Shown here in pieces: positions 9,401 to 21,868 of a stretch of DNA of 64,000 bases. The stretch covers positions 1,054,001-1,118,000 of the forward strand of contig OX387193.1 in NCBI GenBank assembly GCA_947561395.2, written 5' to 3'. The notes under the pieces were generated by a model. That model saw only the letters and a program-made list of their open reading frames with translations, made no database searches and was not told the origin of the DNA. The stretch comes from Buxus sempervirens (lineage: Eukaryota; Streptophyta; Magnoliopsida; Buxales; Buxaceae). The translations under genes were made by a program, and so were the position numbers. Position 1 is the first letter of the stretch. Every line of letters starts with the position of its first letter.

Positions 9401-11822
9401 TTAATTAGAAGTGACAACAAACGGATCTATGTCAGATTTGAGTGTGGTTATTATTGGATTGGATTGTGTATGAGATATCAAAGAGGTTTCAACAGCCAAC
9501 TCAAGTTTGTATAATGGGTAGATGTGCTTTACATTATAAACCCAACCAATTTTAGATGGGTTTGGATTGGCAGAAGACTATTAATACCTTATGTCATGTC
9601 AATAAAAACATATTATAACATTACATAGTCAGTCATTTTGAATGGTTGTGTCAGAAATTGCCAGGTAAATATTAAACAGATGATGGGTATGCTAGAGACA
9701 GACCATTTTAGAAACTAGGTCCTACACAAGTTTTATACATTACACCCAAGTTTGGAAGACCCATCTGCCCATTTCTGCCTCTATATTGCATCTCTTTGAA
9801 TGAAGATTGCAAAACATTCACTAGATGGTTAAAATAGTCTTCATATCCTAAAAACTTTCTTGCTTAGAATGCCGTAATGAATCAAAGCCAAACTCTGTAT
9901 CCCAACTCGTTGGGATCGGCAACATGAATACTGTTCCTCCATCTCAATCCATCAAAAATCATAGAGCCAATCAAATGCTTAGAACACTATAAAACCTTAC
10001 AGAAAAATGAAAGCTTAAATTTCAAGTGGTGAAGGTCTACTACAAAACACCAAGAATAGAATAACAGAAACACCATTGACAACTGAAACCAAATGGAGGA
10101 AAGGAAAAAAAAATTAAAAAATTGAAAAATACAAATGTTCCAAGTGCAATAACTAAGAAAGATAACACTTGTGGTTGTACAGCTGGGACGGGGATGTTAA
10201 TATATATTAGCAGAAACACTAGAAAAAACTGGGCTTTTGTGAGTTGACAGAGCATGTATTAGTTTCTGACCATGGAATAAGTTGAATTTGTAGATGGATT
10301 GATCAATCAATGACCTGCTAGCTAGAATAAGGAATTTTTTATTGAATGGTACTATTATATAAGAAATTTGATAAATATGTCCCTCTTTGTTACCAGTATG
10401 GAAGAAAAAGGAAAAAATAAATAAAATTGTGAGGTGAACTCTATTCTCATCATTTTAACATATCAGTATTAGCATATGAATTTTATGCGGACTGGCCCAA
10501 TGTCTCCTTTAATTCTATGAAACACTAATTTTATCTCTCCTTATTCTTCATGGCTTCATTATATGTTCAATAGTTTGGAAATTCAACCATCTAAGATCCT
10601 CCAAGCCACCAAATAGCCAAATAAACCTGGAATTTGAAATCTATTTCACAAATTGTGAAAACAATTCTTTCCCATATGGATTCATTTTGTTCATATGGTT
10701 CATATTTCAATCAATGCACATTAGATCAAACTTAGATTACACAATTACTATTACTTTCAACCAAAAATAAATTCAGCAACTGCTATCCAATCAACACCAT
10801 TCTTGAGTAAAAGAAACTTAAATTGTACGTCGTTGTACAAAACTTACTTCAACCCATAATTTTACAAATCACTTTATAGTTCATAACGTTCATATTTTCC
10901 TCAAGGAATCAACTTGAGAAAATTCCAGAAGTCACATAAGACAATGTGACTTTTGAAGCCTTTTGGTCCTGAATTAAATGCCACCCTGGAATGTCCTCTT
11001 CACACTAATCAAGATATAAAAAAGGTCACTGCAATTTCCAAAAGAAAAAAAAAAGGAAAAAAAAAAGAAAAAAAAGAAGAAGAAGAAGAAGAATTAACCA
11101 CGAAAGAAAGTCCATTACCCCCAACCTACACCCTCCCTCCTATTGGGGTAAATAAGACATTGTTCGAGGTTCTTTAATAAAATACCACAGCTATTTCACG
11201 CCAAGAAATTTCAAGAATCATATCCGGAGTCTAATCGCAATAATCGTCCGGGACAAAAAAAAACACTTCTCTGATTAGTCTATATGGGGTCTATATGGGC
11301 CATACCGTATAAGACTATTGCAATTATTTGATTAAATAATAGAAACAGAACCAGAGCACGAAAAGATGAAAAAATGGAGATTCTGACTAACCTTGCACTG
11401 GGAACTCTACTTGGGAGCTCAGGCTCCAACTCAACCGGCAAACCCAGAAAGCCATTGTATCGATCGAAAGTAACGTGGGAAACATGCCTAACATCGGTTG
11501 GCCAACCAATATCCATAGAACATGTATCATCCCTCTCCACACTACAGGTCACCAAGGACTTCCTCAAAGCAGCAAACAAAATCTCCAATATATGGAACTG
11601 GTGCTGCTGCTGTTGATTTCTCCCTTCCTGTCTTGATCCCGGACCAATAAATGGCGTCGAGATAGGATTTGAAAAATAGTCATCTTCCGCTTCTGCTTCC
11701 CCCTCTTCGTCTTCATCATCGTCATCATCATTAGTGAGATAGAGAGAGGGGCTGGGCGGGGAGGAATCGAAGACCATACTCCCTCCAAGTCCACAAGACT
11801 TGGATCGAAAGAGTTGGGTCAT
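6426..11822 (-). CDS. CRIB-domain Rho/ROP GTPase-activating protein
   Basis: Five-exon gene for a 491-residue RopGAP, which speeds GTP hydrolysis by plant ROP GTPases and so limits polarity and hormone signalling at the membrane. Exons: 11392-11822, 8176-8296, 7961-8080, 7318-7548 and 6426-6998. All introns are GT-AG and the phases join cleanly. The N terminus MTQLFRSKSCGL is followed by an acidic run. The CRIB motif, which binds active ROP, starts IGWPTDVRHVSHVTFDR at residue 105. The RhoGAP domain spans about 145-340; the likely catalytic arginine finger is R190 in AEGIFRI at the start of exon 3. A serine-rich tail ends in GGEACV. The start at 11822 is the family's usual one, although an in-frame ATG eight codons upstream exists. 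Intron 1 is about 3.1 kb. Family assignment is firm; the paralogue is not. Confidence 0.92.
8297..11391 (-). other. long first intron of the RopGAP gene
   Basis: AT-rich intron bounded by donor GTTAGT (at 11391) and an acceptor ending CTAG (at 8297). It holds A-rich runs near 11040-11090 and scattered low-complexity sequence. I see no nested gene. Confidence 0.7.
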
Positions 11823-12180
11823 CACAAAACAGAATGATGCGCACAAACAACAAGAAGAAGAACAGCAGAAGAAGATAACGAGAGTGAGGTTGAGAAAAAA
11901 CTGGAATTGAAAATTAGGGCTGGTGTTACATTAAAATGGTAGAAGTGTTGAGGGAAATGGGAAGAGAGGAGGAGGAGAAGAAATGTTGCTTTGGTTGAGA
12001 AAGATGAACGATTGGTGCGTCGGGTTTGAGATATGGAGAGGGTGATGGGGGCATATCTCTTTGCTGTTGTGTGCTTGTCTGTTTGTTAGTTTAAAAAACG
12101 AGAGAGCGAGAGAGAGAGAGAGAGGAGTCACTGAGCAATTGAACCGTACCCTCGTGATGCTCGGGACACGGAGAAGGAAA
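11823..12180 (-). promoter_or_regulatory. RopGAP leader and proximal promoter
   Basis: Pyrimidine-rich on the minus strand, with a GA/CT repeat at about 12108-12123, as expected for a plant 5' leader. No clear TATA box is visible. Confidence 0.35.
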
Positions 12181-13058
12181 ACAATACAGCAAGACGAGTA
12201 GACGACCGTACAAAAACAGAAAATTTTATTTTTGGAATCTTTTTTTGATTTCTTGCTTTTTGAAGATAAATCGTACGAAGATGAATTTAAGACGTCTATC
12301 CCCGGACCCCGGGGGGGGAATCGGAAAATGTACGTCCCTCTCTGCCCTTTGTGATTACAAAATTCGACTGCTTATCCTCTGCACCAAAAATAAGAAAAAG
12401 GAAAATTGAAAGGACCAGGATTCTTGCTTCAGTGGGTAGTCTTTGGATTTGATCTTTCATTTTTTGTTTTGGCTTGCTGGTTCCGCACATCGTGGCCACG
12501 TGATGTGTCACATGCAATGTTCCTCCCTAGAACCCCCCCAACCTAGCACTTGTCAAGAAATCCTTTTCACTTCACTTTTGCTTTGTGTTAACAATTTGGA
12601 TTTTGGGTTATGGTCAGTCCATACCATGGACCCGCTTCTGAATCGCATCATCTTCCCAACCCTTCAGTTAGAGCCAGATATAAACAAGACTCACAAGGAG
12701 CCCTAATGGGGCCATCAGCTTTGATAATTGAGGGTTACCACCGATTTTATTGGTTGGATTATAATTATTCGATGGTCGTATCTTTTTATTATAATAATTT
12801 ATTAATCCTTTATTGTACCCAAACGTGAAGGAGAATTGGCCTTACGAAAATATTCTAATCCCCGGACAAGGTACCTGTCGTATACCCTGTGGCTATCAGA
12901 AGCATATTTTCGTATGACTAGTGGAAGGATCAAAGCTACGTAGGCTTTACTTTGCCGACCGGCCACAAAGTCACAAGCCTTGTCATTGTCCTAACTTTGT
13001 TTACTGTTACATTTCCAACGGTTGCTCCAAAAGCTTGAGGATTTATAGAGAATAAGTT
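12181..13058. other. non-coding spacer
   Basis: AT-rich spacer with no supported gene. The last 60 bases (CTCCAAAAGCTTGAGGATTTATAGAGA) recur in diverged form near 14321-14354. This shows that the element at 13059-14080 landed inside a repeated sequence. Confidence 0.35.
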
Positions 13059-14080
13059 ACCGTTTGGTAACGCTTTTCAAAAGTATTTTTTTATTTTGGA
13101 AAGTAAAAAATTGCTTTCAAAAGTAAAAGTATTGTTTGGTTATGTACATATGAAGCAATTTATAAGAAGTAAAAAAGCAATTTCATTGTTTTTCAAAAGA
13201 AGAATAGAAATGTTGCTTCTCACTTTAACCATAAATTTACTTTCTTGCTTATAAAACTCTCGACACAAAACTAGTCTGGGAAAAAATTGACCCATCAAAT
13301 CCAATCCAACCTGAATAAATGGGTTCGGGTTGACCCGTATAATAGTTGGGTTGGCTTCGGGTTGGGATTTAGTAACCCATTTGTATTCAGGTCAACTTGA
13401 ATCTAGCCCAATAATGATCTATTTAACCGGATAATGACCCGTTTAACCCAGTAATGACCCACTTAACCCGATAATGATCTGTTCAACCCGATAATGACAC
13501 ACTTAACACGATAATGGCCCGTTTAACCCAATAATAATTCGTTTAACCCTATAATGACCCGTTTAGCTTGATAATGGCTCATTTAACTCGATAATGACCC
13601 GTTTAACTCGAAAATGACCCATTTAACTTAAGAATGACCCGTTTAATCTTAAATTGTATCACTAATTCACATTATTTTCTATTGGTGTATTTTTTTATAA
13701 TTAAAAAATTTTAATTAGGTTGGTGGGTTGAATCCAATTATTAGCGAGTTGGGTTTGGTTTTGGGTTTTCCCAACCCACCAATAAACAGATTCAACTTGA
13801 ATTGACCCGATTATTGTTTAACCCGTTACAATATACGTCAAGTATATTTTTAAGTAGAATGCATCAATTGTTTACGGTAGTCTTATATGATAGTATAAAA
13901 ACAATTTATATGCTACTGTAGTTACTAAACATATTTTTTTGCTTCTTAGCAGCAAAGCAAAAGTTTACTAAACAACTTTGCTTAAACAAAAAATCTTCTG
14001 AAAAGCAGAAAATTACTTTTTTGTTTTTTTTTTTTTTTGCTTTTGAAAGTAAGAAAGCAAAAGCATTACCAAACGGAGCC
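13059..14080. mobile_element. 1.0-kb TIR element with internal minisatellite
   Basis: The left end ACCGTTTGGTAACGCTTTTC and the right end GCTTTTG...GCATTACCAAACGG are imperfect inverted repeats. TAAGTT flanks both sides (13053-13058 and 14081-14086). The interior is rich in GGGTTGACCC-type words and a 20-bp tandem repeat. No transposase is present. The ends resemble plant hAT-type non-autonomous elements; the superfamily is inferred. Confidence 0.6.
13411..13650. repeat. 20-bp minisatellite, about 12 copies
   Basis: Twelve diverged tandem copies of a 20-bp unit close to ATAATGACCCGTTTAACCCG, kept in strict 20-bp register across 240 bp. It lies inside the TIR element at 13059-14080. Confidence 0.85.
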
Positions 14081-15305
14081 TAAGTTGGTTAAGCACTTCA
14101 CCTTTAGGATCGTAACATTCCATCATTCCTCTATAGCCATCGTTCACGATAGCCCACTCCTCGTGGTTGCGTCACTCATCTAACAGTATTCATTGACTTA
14201 ACAACATGCACATACATAATACCAATGCATTTTAATCCTATTAATAGGTCGCTCCCTCCCTTTGTGACTTAAACGGGGGATGTGGTGTCTATTTTGATAT
14301 CATTTGTTATGTCCGACCATTACTCCAAAAACTCTAGGACTTATGGAGACATGGTTGGTTAAGCACTTAACCTTTAGGATGGTAACATTTAGCTTCACAA
14401 ATTACTAATATCAGAGGGTCCAGATGGAGCAGCTCGTGTATCCACCATGCAGATCAGTGACTATGCTTATCCAACGATGATAATTCTCATCTTGAAAATC
14501 TCCTTGACGGGATAGTAGAAAAAACAGAGCAAAGACGAACACGACGGAATCAGAAACGTACCCCACCATCAACGTATCTCCACCTAACACTGTTAAGTAT
14601 ATATATATGTATATGGTGATTCTACTAGGTCTCTATCGTTTATTCTTCAGTTTACATTATCTGCTTCCTGAGCATGGTATTCGCTTTCTCGACAAATGCC
14701 TCTCAACAGAATTCAGTAACGATTGTGGGAACGTCGATCGTGGTGATAATTGAAGATAGCCTCCCAACCACTAGTTTCCATTCAAAGCTCTTCCATCTGT
14801 TCGATCTCTTGCTTGCTTGCTTGCTTTCAAAGCATTACAAGGCAAGGGAACGAAATGAGCAAACAGCTTATAATCGATGTAGTTTGTTGAATGATTCGCT
14901 TTGAAGTTAAGAAACAGTCGATCGAGTCCCACAGCTACAGGAGCAGTTGGTGAATCCGTCTTTGGGTAACGACCCCCACCTAAACCAACAGAAAGTTCGA
15001 CTTAAAGTCTTAAACCACATCCATTTCACTTTGATGTTCCAACCCAAAAGAGATAAGACATAATGTCAGCTAATCCGCTTAACTTCCTGTTTATAAACTA
15101 GACTAGATTTAGAAGATTCATGGCTCGTAGATGGTTCCAGATTGATTGTCTTCTAATAATATATATGGATCGATTGCTTGGATCTCATACGTCACCCCAT
15201 TTGATGACACCGAGCTTCCGAAATTGGATTCTGGGCCTCAGGCCAAAACTGAATGCCACGATGTTAGTCTCCAGCCCAGCAAGAGTAACGTCCAAGTCCA
15301 GGCCT
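14081..15305. other. non-coding spacer with a local duplication
   Basis: GTTGGTTAAGCACTTCACCT (14084) recurs as GTTGGTTAAGCACTTAACCT (14355), and the homology extends to both sides. The rest is AT-rich with a short TA repeat at about 14599-14611. No gene is supported. Confidence 0.4.
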
Positions 15306-15478
15306 GGATTCAAATCACCTGCCGGTGTTGGGTGCCCAGTAGCCAATGAGAATACATAAGGGCAGGGCCACGTCACTGCAGCCCTGACATGTGCCAGTCA
15401 GGGCTGCGGGTGAGGGCTGCGGGTGATGTGGCCCTGTCCCATTGGCTGCTGGTCAGGACTGTCGGGTGATTTGAATCC
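15306..15478. mobile_element. foldback MITE with GGATTCAAATCACC ends
   Basis: GGATTCAAATCACC (15306) is inverted exactly as GGTGATTTGAATCC (to 15478). The arms continue through CAGTAGCCAATGAGA / CCCATTGGCTGCTG and GGGCAGGGCCACGTCA / TGATGTGGCCCTGTCC to a GC-rich centre. Nearly the whole 173 bp can pair. Confidence 0.7.
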
Positions 15479-16585
15479 TTAATTGTGGCCCCGATGATTC
15501 TCAAATTAAAGACCAACCTCACGTGTCTGCGTCTGCGTGCCCATTTATTTCTTGGATAATAAAATATGTCATCCAAAAAAGGGTTTTCTGTTTCCAATCC
15601 CAACCCCAACCGTTCCAATAAAAGACAGATAGCAGTAATGCCCAAAAATGGAAAATTTTGGTACGTTTTAATTAACCCAATTTGAGGGGAGACAAAATCC
15701 AACAGATATAACGATGTATGCTAGCATTGATCAGATCTTGTCGAAAGCTAGTGGTAGGTATTAAATCAATTTGAAGATGATCGATACACCACTAGTGGCG
15801 CTCCCAGATATATGAAAGGAGTATTATATACTTCTAATGCGCAGAACTTTTTTTTTACAATTTTCCTTTTGATGATTAGTGGATTATTTTGAGCTGACGA
15901 CCAAAATTTATTCTGTAATTAAATTGTGTTCATATTTGGATTCTTAGATACCAATTGGGGGGGTGCTTTTAAGAAACAAATATATACCTAAGGAATTCGC
16001 TGTAACACTTTTTTTTTTTTTTTTAATATTCGCTAGAAATTAAGATGAAAATTTTGTTTAAGAAGATGAGAGCAGCTCTCCCAATTGCATTGGTCCTATT
16101 CCTTCTGAAAAATACTCCACCATCCTTAGACGATGTACATATGACAGGATTCAAATCATTCACATATTGTTGAGCTTGTAAAGTGCTCGACAATAGCTAA
16201 CAGCTACTTGTCATATAAGCAATCAGCTATTTCTCTGTTTTCTCTCTTTTATTGAAATTAGGATTTTTATTTTTATTTTTTATTTTTTATTTTAGCTACT
16301 TGATTATGTGGAAAGTAGTTGTGAGCTATTGTAAAGCATCCTTTCCGAATTGATAGCAGATTATTTGAATCGCATGTGAAACGCCAAGTTTGGTACAAAT
16401 TACTACCAAGGTGAAGCAAAGTAATAATAGAGACCAAAGATTCATAAAACTACCTATTTTCTTTATTGCCCTTAAAAAATTAAATCTTGGATCATTAATT
16501 TCGTCAAGGATCATGCTGTGGATAGGTTGTTAAGTTCAGTGAATTACAAGGAAACGCGCTTCCAATTAAATTATTACTGAGGGTA
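15479..16585. other. non-coding spacer left of the CACTA element
   Basis: AT-rich with long T runs (about 16010-16024 and 16262-16296). GGATTCAAATCA near 16148 and ATTTGAATCG near 16363 may be ends of another degenerate foldback. No gene is seen. Confidence 0.35.
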
Positions 16586-17121
16586 CACTACAAAAATGCA
16601 GGGAATTAGCGGTGGTAAAAAATCCCGCCGCTAATAACACATTTCTTATACATAAACGACGGTAGATAAGTTGCCACTGCTAAAATCATCCTTTAGCGGT
16701 GGTAATAGCCTACCGCCGTTAAAACTTAGTGCGGGTTTATCCACTTTTGGCGGGAGAGTTTGGCGCGTTCTTATACCGGCGGTACTACTGCCGGTAATAA
16801 TTGCTATTACCTTACGGCGGTAGTAGCCGCTGATAAAAAAGGACACGTTAACGGTGGTATTTTCACTGCCGTTAACATATATATATTTGCGGTGGTAGTT
16901 TCCTCCGGGGATATGAGGATTTAGCGGCGGTAATATGTTACTGCCGCTAAACGGTTTAAGTTATCTGAAGATTTAGTGGCGGTAATAGTTTATCACCGCT
17001 AAAAGGTTATAAATCCCCAAATCAAGCACAGAACCCTCTCTCGCGCTATTTTCTTCTCTTCGTGCTAACCCTTTGCCGCCGTTTCCGACCATTCGCTTGT
17101 CGTGACCCTCGCCGTTTCGCC

Positions 17122-17545
17122 TAGAGCTGGCAACTGTTCGGGTCGGGTCATAATAGGGTTGGGGGTTAACCAGGTCATAATAGGGTTGGACTAAATTAAA
17201 GTGTGTTGGAAAACCCCCAGCCCAAACCTAAACCACCAATAAACGGGTTCAACTCGTTTATTATTATTTTTTTTTTTCAAAAAATATGATTAAAATAGGG
17301 TTGGGGGTTAATTGGATCGGGTTATACCGGGTTCAAGTCGGGTTTTGGAGTTAATCGGGTCGAAACATGACACTTCCAGCACTTTTTTTAAAAATCTGGT
17401 TACCCCGTCGAGTTGTCGGGTCATAATCGGGTTGACCCGATTACTGATGGGTTGGGGTTTCCCCAACCCAATTAATAAACAGGTCAACCCAACCCGTTTA
17501 TAATCGAGTTGACCCATCGGGTCGGGTGGCATTTGCCGGCTCTAA
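17122..17545. mobile_element. hAT-like non-autonomous element nested in the CACTA
   Basis: The ends TAGAGCTGGCAAC and TTGCCGGCTCTAA are inverted repeats. GTTTCGCC flanks both sides (17114-17121 and 17546-17553), an 8-bp duplication as in hAT elements. The 424-bp body is made of GGGTTGGGG / GGTCATAAT / GGGTTGACCCG words and has no gene. The host sequence itself repeats GTTTCGCC, which weakens the duplication argument slightly. A relative lies at 25411-25845. Confidence 0.75.
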
Positions 17546-19470
17546 GTTTCGCCGGTCGTGACCCTCGCTGTTTCGCCTGTCGTGACCCTTTCCCGCCGTT
17601 TCCCTGCATTCGTTGTAGCCCTTTGCTGCCATCGCCACCTTCAGTCGTAGCCCATGCCGCCGTCACCATTTTAGCCGTTCCTTTGCGACGTCGCTGCTGC
17701 ATTCTTATTTTATTCATTGATATTTCAGGCACTGTTCTTCTTCCTTTTGTTAGTCGCTGCTGCATTCTTTGTTAGTCGCCGCCGTCACCATGTATATATG
17801 CTACGGCAGTTTTGTTTTTGTGGAAGAAGAGAGTTTGAGTTGGGCAGTAAAAGCCTTCTTTAAACAGCTTCCTCGCAAAAAGCCTGATTCTGAGCAAGAA
17901 CCAGTGACTTCTGGTCTCTTTTCTCTGAGGAGGTGTTTTGGTTGTTCCTGACTTCCAGGTTAGCATTTTTTGGAAAACCTCGAGTGGATTATATTTTTTT
18001 TTAAAATATATTTTCTCTGATTCTTGACTTTGATATTTTTATCATCTGCAATTTTGCATTATGGGCTTCCTCTTCTTATAATTCATCTTGTCGTGGTAGC
18101 ATCCATATCTCTTAGCAGTTATTCGCACAATTAAACGCTGGAGTTTTCTTGTTGTTGTGGGTGGGCATGGGGATGTGTGTTTGGTTCATACTTCCTCAAT
18201 TACTTAATTTTTGGTAATAGCAGTCATGGATATGACTGGAAAGAAAAAACGAGTCTATAAATTATGCGTGCCTGATCTGGATTTTTGGAGAAAATTATTA
18301 ATGGGCTCTTCCTGGAATCAGAAACCTCATAATTGTCTGAAAGAACTCTGCCGATGAGATAATTCACCGTCTTCATCGAATAATCATCCAATTTGTACGT
18401 TATAGCTGTAATGTGTACATATCATAATCCACTTTTTTGATATCGCATCAGATTTTTGTCTGGTTTTTACTATCTTTTTTTATCTGATGTCTTGTATAGT
18501 AACACAATAATAAAACCAAATGCCTTGTCCATGCTAGTTGTGTTTGATGCCTTTTCTACTTATAAAGTAAGAGACTTTCCTCATTTTCTGTATTGTTTGC
18601 TAAAGGTACAACCAATTATATCAGTATGTACTAAGTACTAACCAATATAGAGTGATACATACATACTAGTAGTGCGAAATATAAAGTTGTTTTAAACTTT
18701 TTTTTTTTGTGATGCATGAAGGTACTTGGTATGGATGGGTATTGGGTTGCATAAAGAAATATCCTTTCGGCTACTCATCATATGCACCAATCGAGTGCTG
18801 TGATTTTGACTTCAATTTGTTGATACATCATAGTGGCGTTCTTTTGCCGTATTTAGATCTTTTATGTTCTTCGTCACTTTTTGGTTATAGAAGGGTTTGA
18901 TCTACTAGTTGATTAGATATGAGTTACCCGATTGTTTGTTGAGAATTGAAGAATGTAAATAAGAACCAGGATCATGTAGCGGCCTTCAATGGTTGGTATC
19001 CAAGATGAGTCCTTCATTTTTGTTAACTTACAGTCTTTATAGAATCTAGTCGATTGTGTTGGTAATTGTTGTCTAAATTTTTCTTCAGGTACAGGATTTC
19101 CATATTTATCTTCATTTAATTGTTGTTAAACTGCTTATTAATTAACAATAAAGACAAAGTGGGAAAGATATAATGCTTATGTTTCTATTTTTCATTTTTC
19201 CTTCCAATCTTCCAGCCATAAAACTTGTAATGTTTATCTAGGCTGTGAGTGTGTCAGATGTGGAGCTACTGCTTCAGGACAACTTCAGATCACATGCATT
19301 GTTAGGGGAATATATAGCTTATGGGCAAATATCCTAATTTTATCCTCTGAATTAATGTCACATATTTGGGACTAAATATTTCTGGTTTTGTGTTCCACAT
19401 GGTTTATTCTACAAGAAGTATCTGGGTGAAGTTTCCATAAATAACCTGCACTCTTGGGAAATAGTTGTTA

Positions 19471-19682
19471 ATTCGAATTTAGTGTTGAGTGGTAAAGAGA
19501 TAGAGTCAGTTGAGGAGATTGAGCAAGAGCTTAAGAATTTTTATTGTCGAGTCTATAGTGCAGACCAGGAGTTTAAATTCAAATTTACAGATGAGAGTGA
19601 TAACTGATTAGGGGAAATGATCAAAGAGTTGTTGGGAAGGAGGTTTGATGAGAAAGAAATATATGCTGCCATAGATTGGCAT
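19471..19682 (+). pseudogene. LINE reverse-transcriptase ORF fragment
   Basis: One frame reads SGKEIESVEEIEQELKNFYC, then an in-frame stop near 19605, then ELLGRRFDEKEIYAAID. This matches the region between endonuclease and reverse transcriptase of plant L1-type LINE ORF2 proteins (the EEI..E...FY and F.E.EI..AI pattern). Only about 70 codons remain and it is broken. No LINE end is recognisable nearby. Confidence 0.5.
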
Positions 19683-19699
19683 TTCATCCTTAATTTGTA

Positions 19700-20900
19700 A
19701 TATGTTTTTACATCGAGTTTTGTTGCTCCGAAATTGGGCCGGTGTGGACACGTGTCGAAGGTGATGATGTGTCTCTACGCGGGCGTGCCAGTATCGTTTG
19801 ATACAAATGATTTCGGGTCGAACCCTAACCCCAGGCACCTGTTCCGAATCTGAACCGGGATCGGTCCAGTCGTACTGCAAGTCACCTGTAATAAAACGGG
19901 TCAGGTGATGATATGAAGACTAGGGGCCCGGTCTTCATTTGGGTTCTTGTAAGTGTTTGAAAGCGAAAGCAACTAATGGCACACAAATCCTTTTATTATA
20001 AAATCGGCCGACGAGCCGAAAGCGACAACAGATAATCCTCAAAAGGGAAACAAAAGTATAAAAGAAAACCGACAAGGCTTGCAGGACCGGCCTGTCCTGA
20101 TCTTATAGCCGTAATCGGGTATAAGCGCAGGAGGAAGGGGGCGGCTGCTAGCAAAGTCAATTCGGGGGATTCACCTTGGATTGCTGCTTATCCGAAAATA
20201 CACAAGTCACCTGGCATGATCAGAGCGAGTCTCGGGACCGGCTGCTCGGGATTCTGTAAACACAGAACTGCAAGTCAGGGGCGGCCTCAACTTACTCTCC
20301 GGTGGCAGGATTCCGGTGTTAATCGGAGTAAAGAGGGGTCGAAGATGTCACTGCGACTGGAAGCAGTGAGAGAGGTCCTAGTTTATCCTTCTGTAGTAGA
20401 GGGGATAAAGGATCACGGATGATCAAAATAATATAATAACCGGTTGCGGTTGGGTGGATTGTGTCCTCGAGTTCTTCGAAGTTATGCCTTTTATAGCAGA
20501 TCCTTGACGGTTGTTCAACGTCCCATTCTTGCACGATCTTTGAGGAACCCCTTTCCCATGTCTGCAGGTCCGTTTTGTTTTACCACAAAGTCTCTCAACG
20601 ACCCACTTTAGGAAGTTGAACCCACCTTATATAACCACTCCACGTTTTTAGAAAGTGGGGGACCCCACTCTCCACCTCTTTAGAGAATTACCGGAGTATC
20701 TTCAATGAACCGTAATCGGTCAAAAGGCATAATTGGTCAAATGCACCTTTTCATAAATAAAAGGCAACTGAACATACCTTTTATCAAATAAAAGTATCAT
20801 GGGGTTAATCAAGCATCCAGCAATTTTCCTCAAACCCAATAAAGTAGCACATGCCATGATAACTCATTTAATGGCTTTAATGGCAAAATCATTCACCATC
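19700..20900. other. unassigned sequence inside the CACTA
   Basis: Base composition changes here to GC-richer sequence (CCGGTGTGGACACGTGTCG near 19738, CGGCCGACGAGCCGAAAGC near 20005). Plausibly this is another inserted element, such as an LTR, but I could not find matched ends or a target duplication. Confidence 0.3.
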
Positions 20901-20906
20901 GTTTAC

Positions 20907-20909
<3 letters not shown>

Positions 20910-20977
<68 letters not shown>
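20910..20977. repeat. (TA)n microsatellite, about 34 units
   Basis: Uninterrupted alternating TA for about 68 bases inside the CACTA element. The repeat length is prone to assembly error. Confidence 0.9.
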
Positions 20978-20981
<4 letters not shown>

Positions 20982-21868
20982 CTTAGACCCCTATTTACTT
21001 CGATTTCACCGGGTTACGGCGGGTGTAAACATGGGTTTCACTTGACCCGTATGTGGTAGGACACAAATCGGTCAAAAGATATACGTGACCGTAAAACACT
21101 ACCGTCGGGCTACGGCGAGTGTAAACAAGTTGTATAGTTTGTCATCAGATGAGTTAACATTCTCAAGTTCGCATTATTATCCCTTGTAAAATTGTTAATT
21201 CTTTCTTTTTCATGTCTCTTCTTTCATTTTTATATGGGACGTCTTAAGGCCAATGTTCCTTGAAATGAGTAGGATGGATCACAGGGGAACCATGTACCAA
21301 TGTACATTTCGCAGGGAAATATTTGTCCCTTGCAACCTTAATTGTTTTTCAATAGATATTCATCATCTTCATAGTAAAAGACTGCTGTATGAGCTCTCTC
21401 TCACTCTCTCTCTTCCTCTCTCTCTTGGGAAAAGCTTTAGTAGTTCTCTCTCCTCCCCAACACCCCACCCACCACCAGCTCCCCATATCAACACACCATA
21501 AAATCATATGATGAGGACCTCATCACCTTAGCATTTAAATGATACTACAAAAAAAATGAAAACAACTCCCTTGGAAACAATTGTTGATGCACCATCTCAT
21601 CCATTCATAGAGGAACAAAGTCCATTAGCTGATTCGATTCATGACGACGAGGATTCCGAGTAACATTGTGTTGCAGTTGCTTGTTTTACATTCCGTTATT
21701 ATTATTGTTTCTATTGTTGCTAGGAACCTCTTTATTTAATGTATTTAATATTCTTAATTGTGATCGAATACTATTCTGTATTTATTGTTCTTAGTATTCT
21801 GTTTTTTCATACACCTGTATTTCTAATTTGTGTCACTTTCCTTTGAAATTACCTTAAACATCAATATG

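Noticed and set aside
9880..9960. SINE-like words CCCAACTCGTTGGGATCGGC in the RopGAP intron
   Set aside because: Resembles a dispersed plant repeat I have seen elsewhere, but I found no ends, tail or target duplication here.
13411..13650. Regular direct repeats that could suggest a CRISPR array
   Set aside because: The units are contiguous without spacers, diverged, and in a plant transposon: a minisatellite.
19700..20900. LTR-like insertion inside the CACTA
   Set aside because: Composition changes, but no TG...CA ends or 5-bp duplication could be matched.
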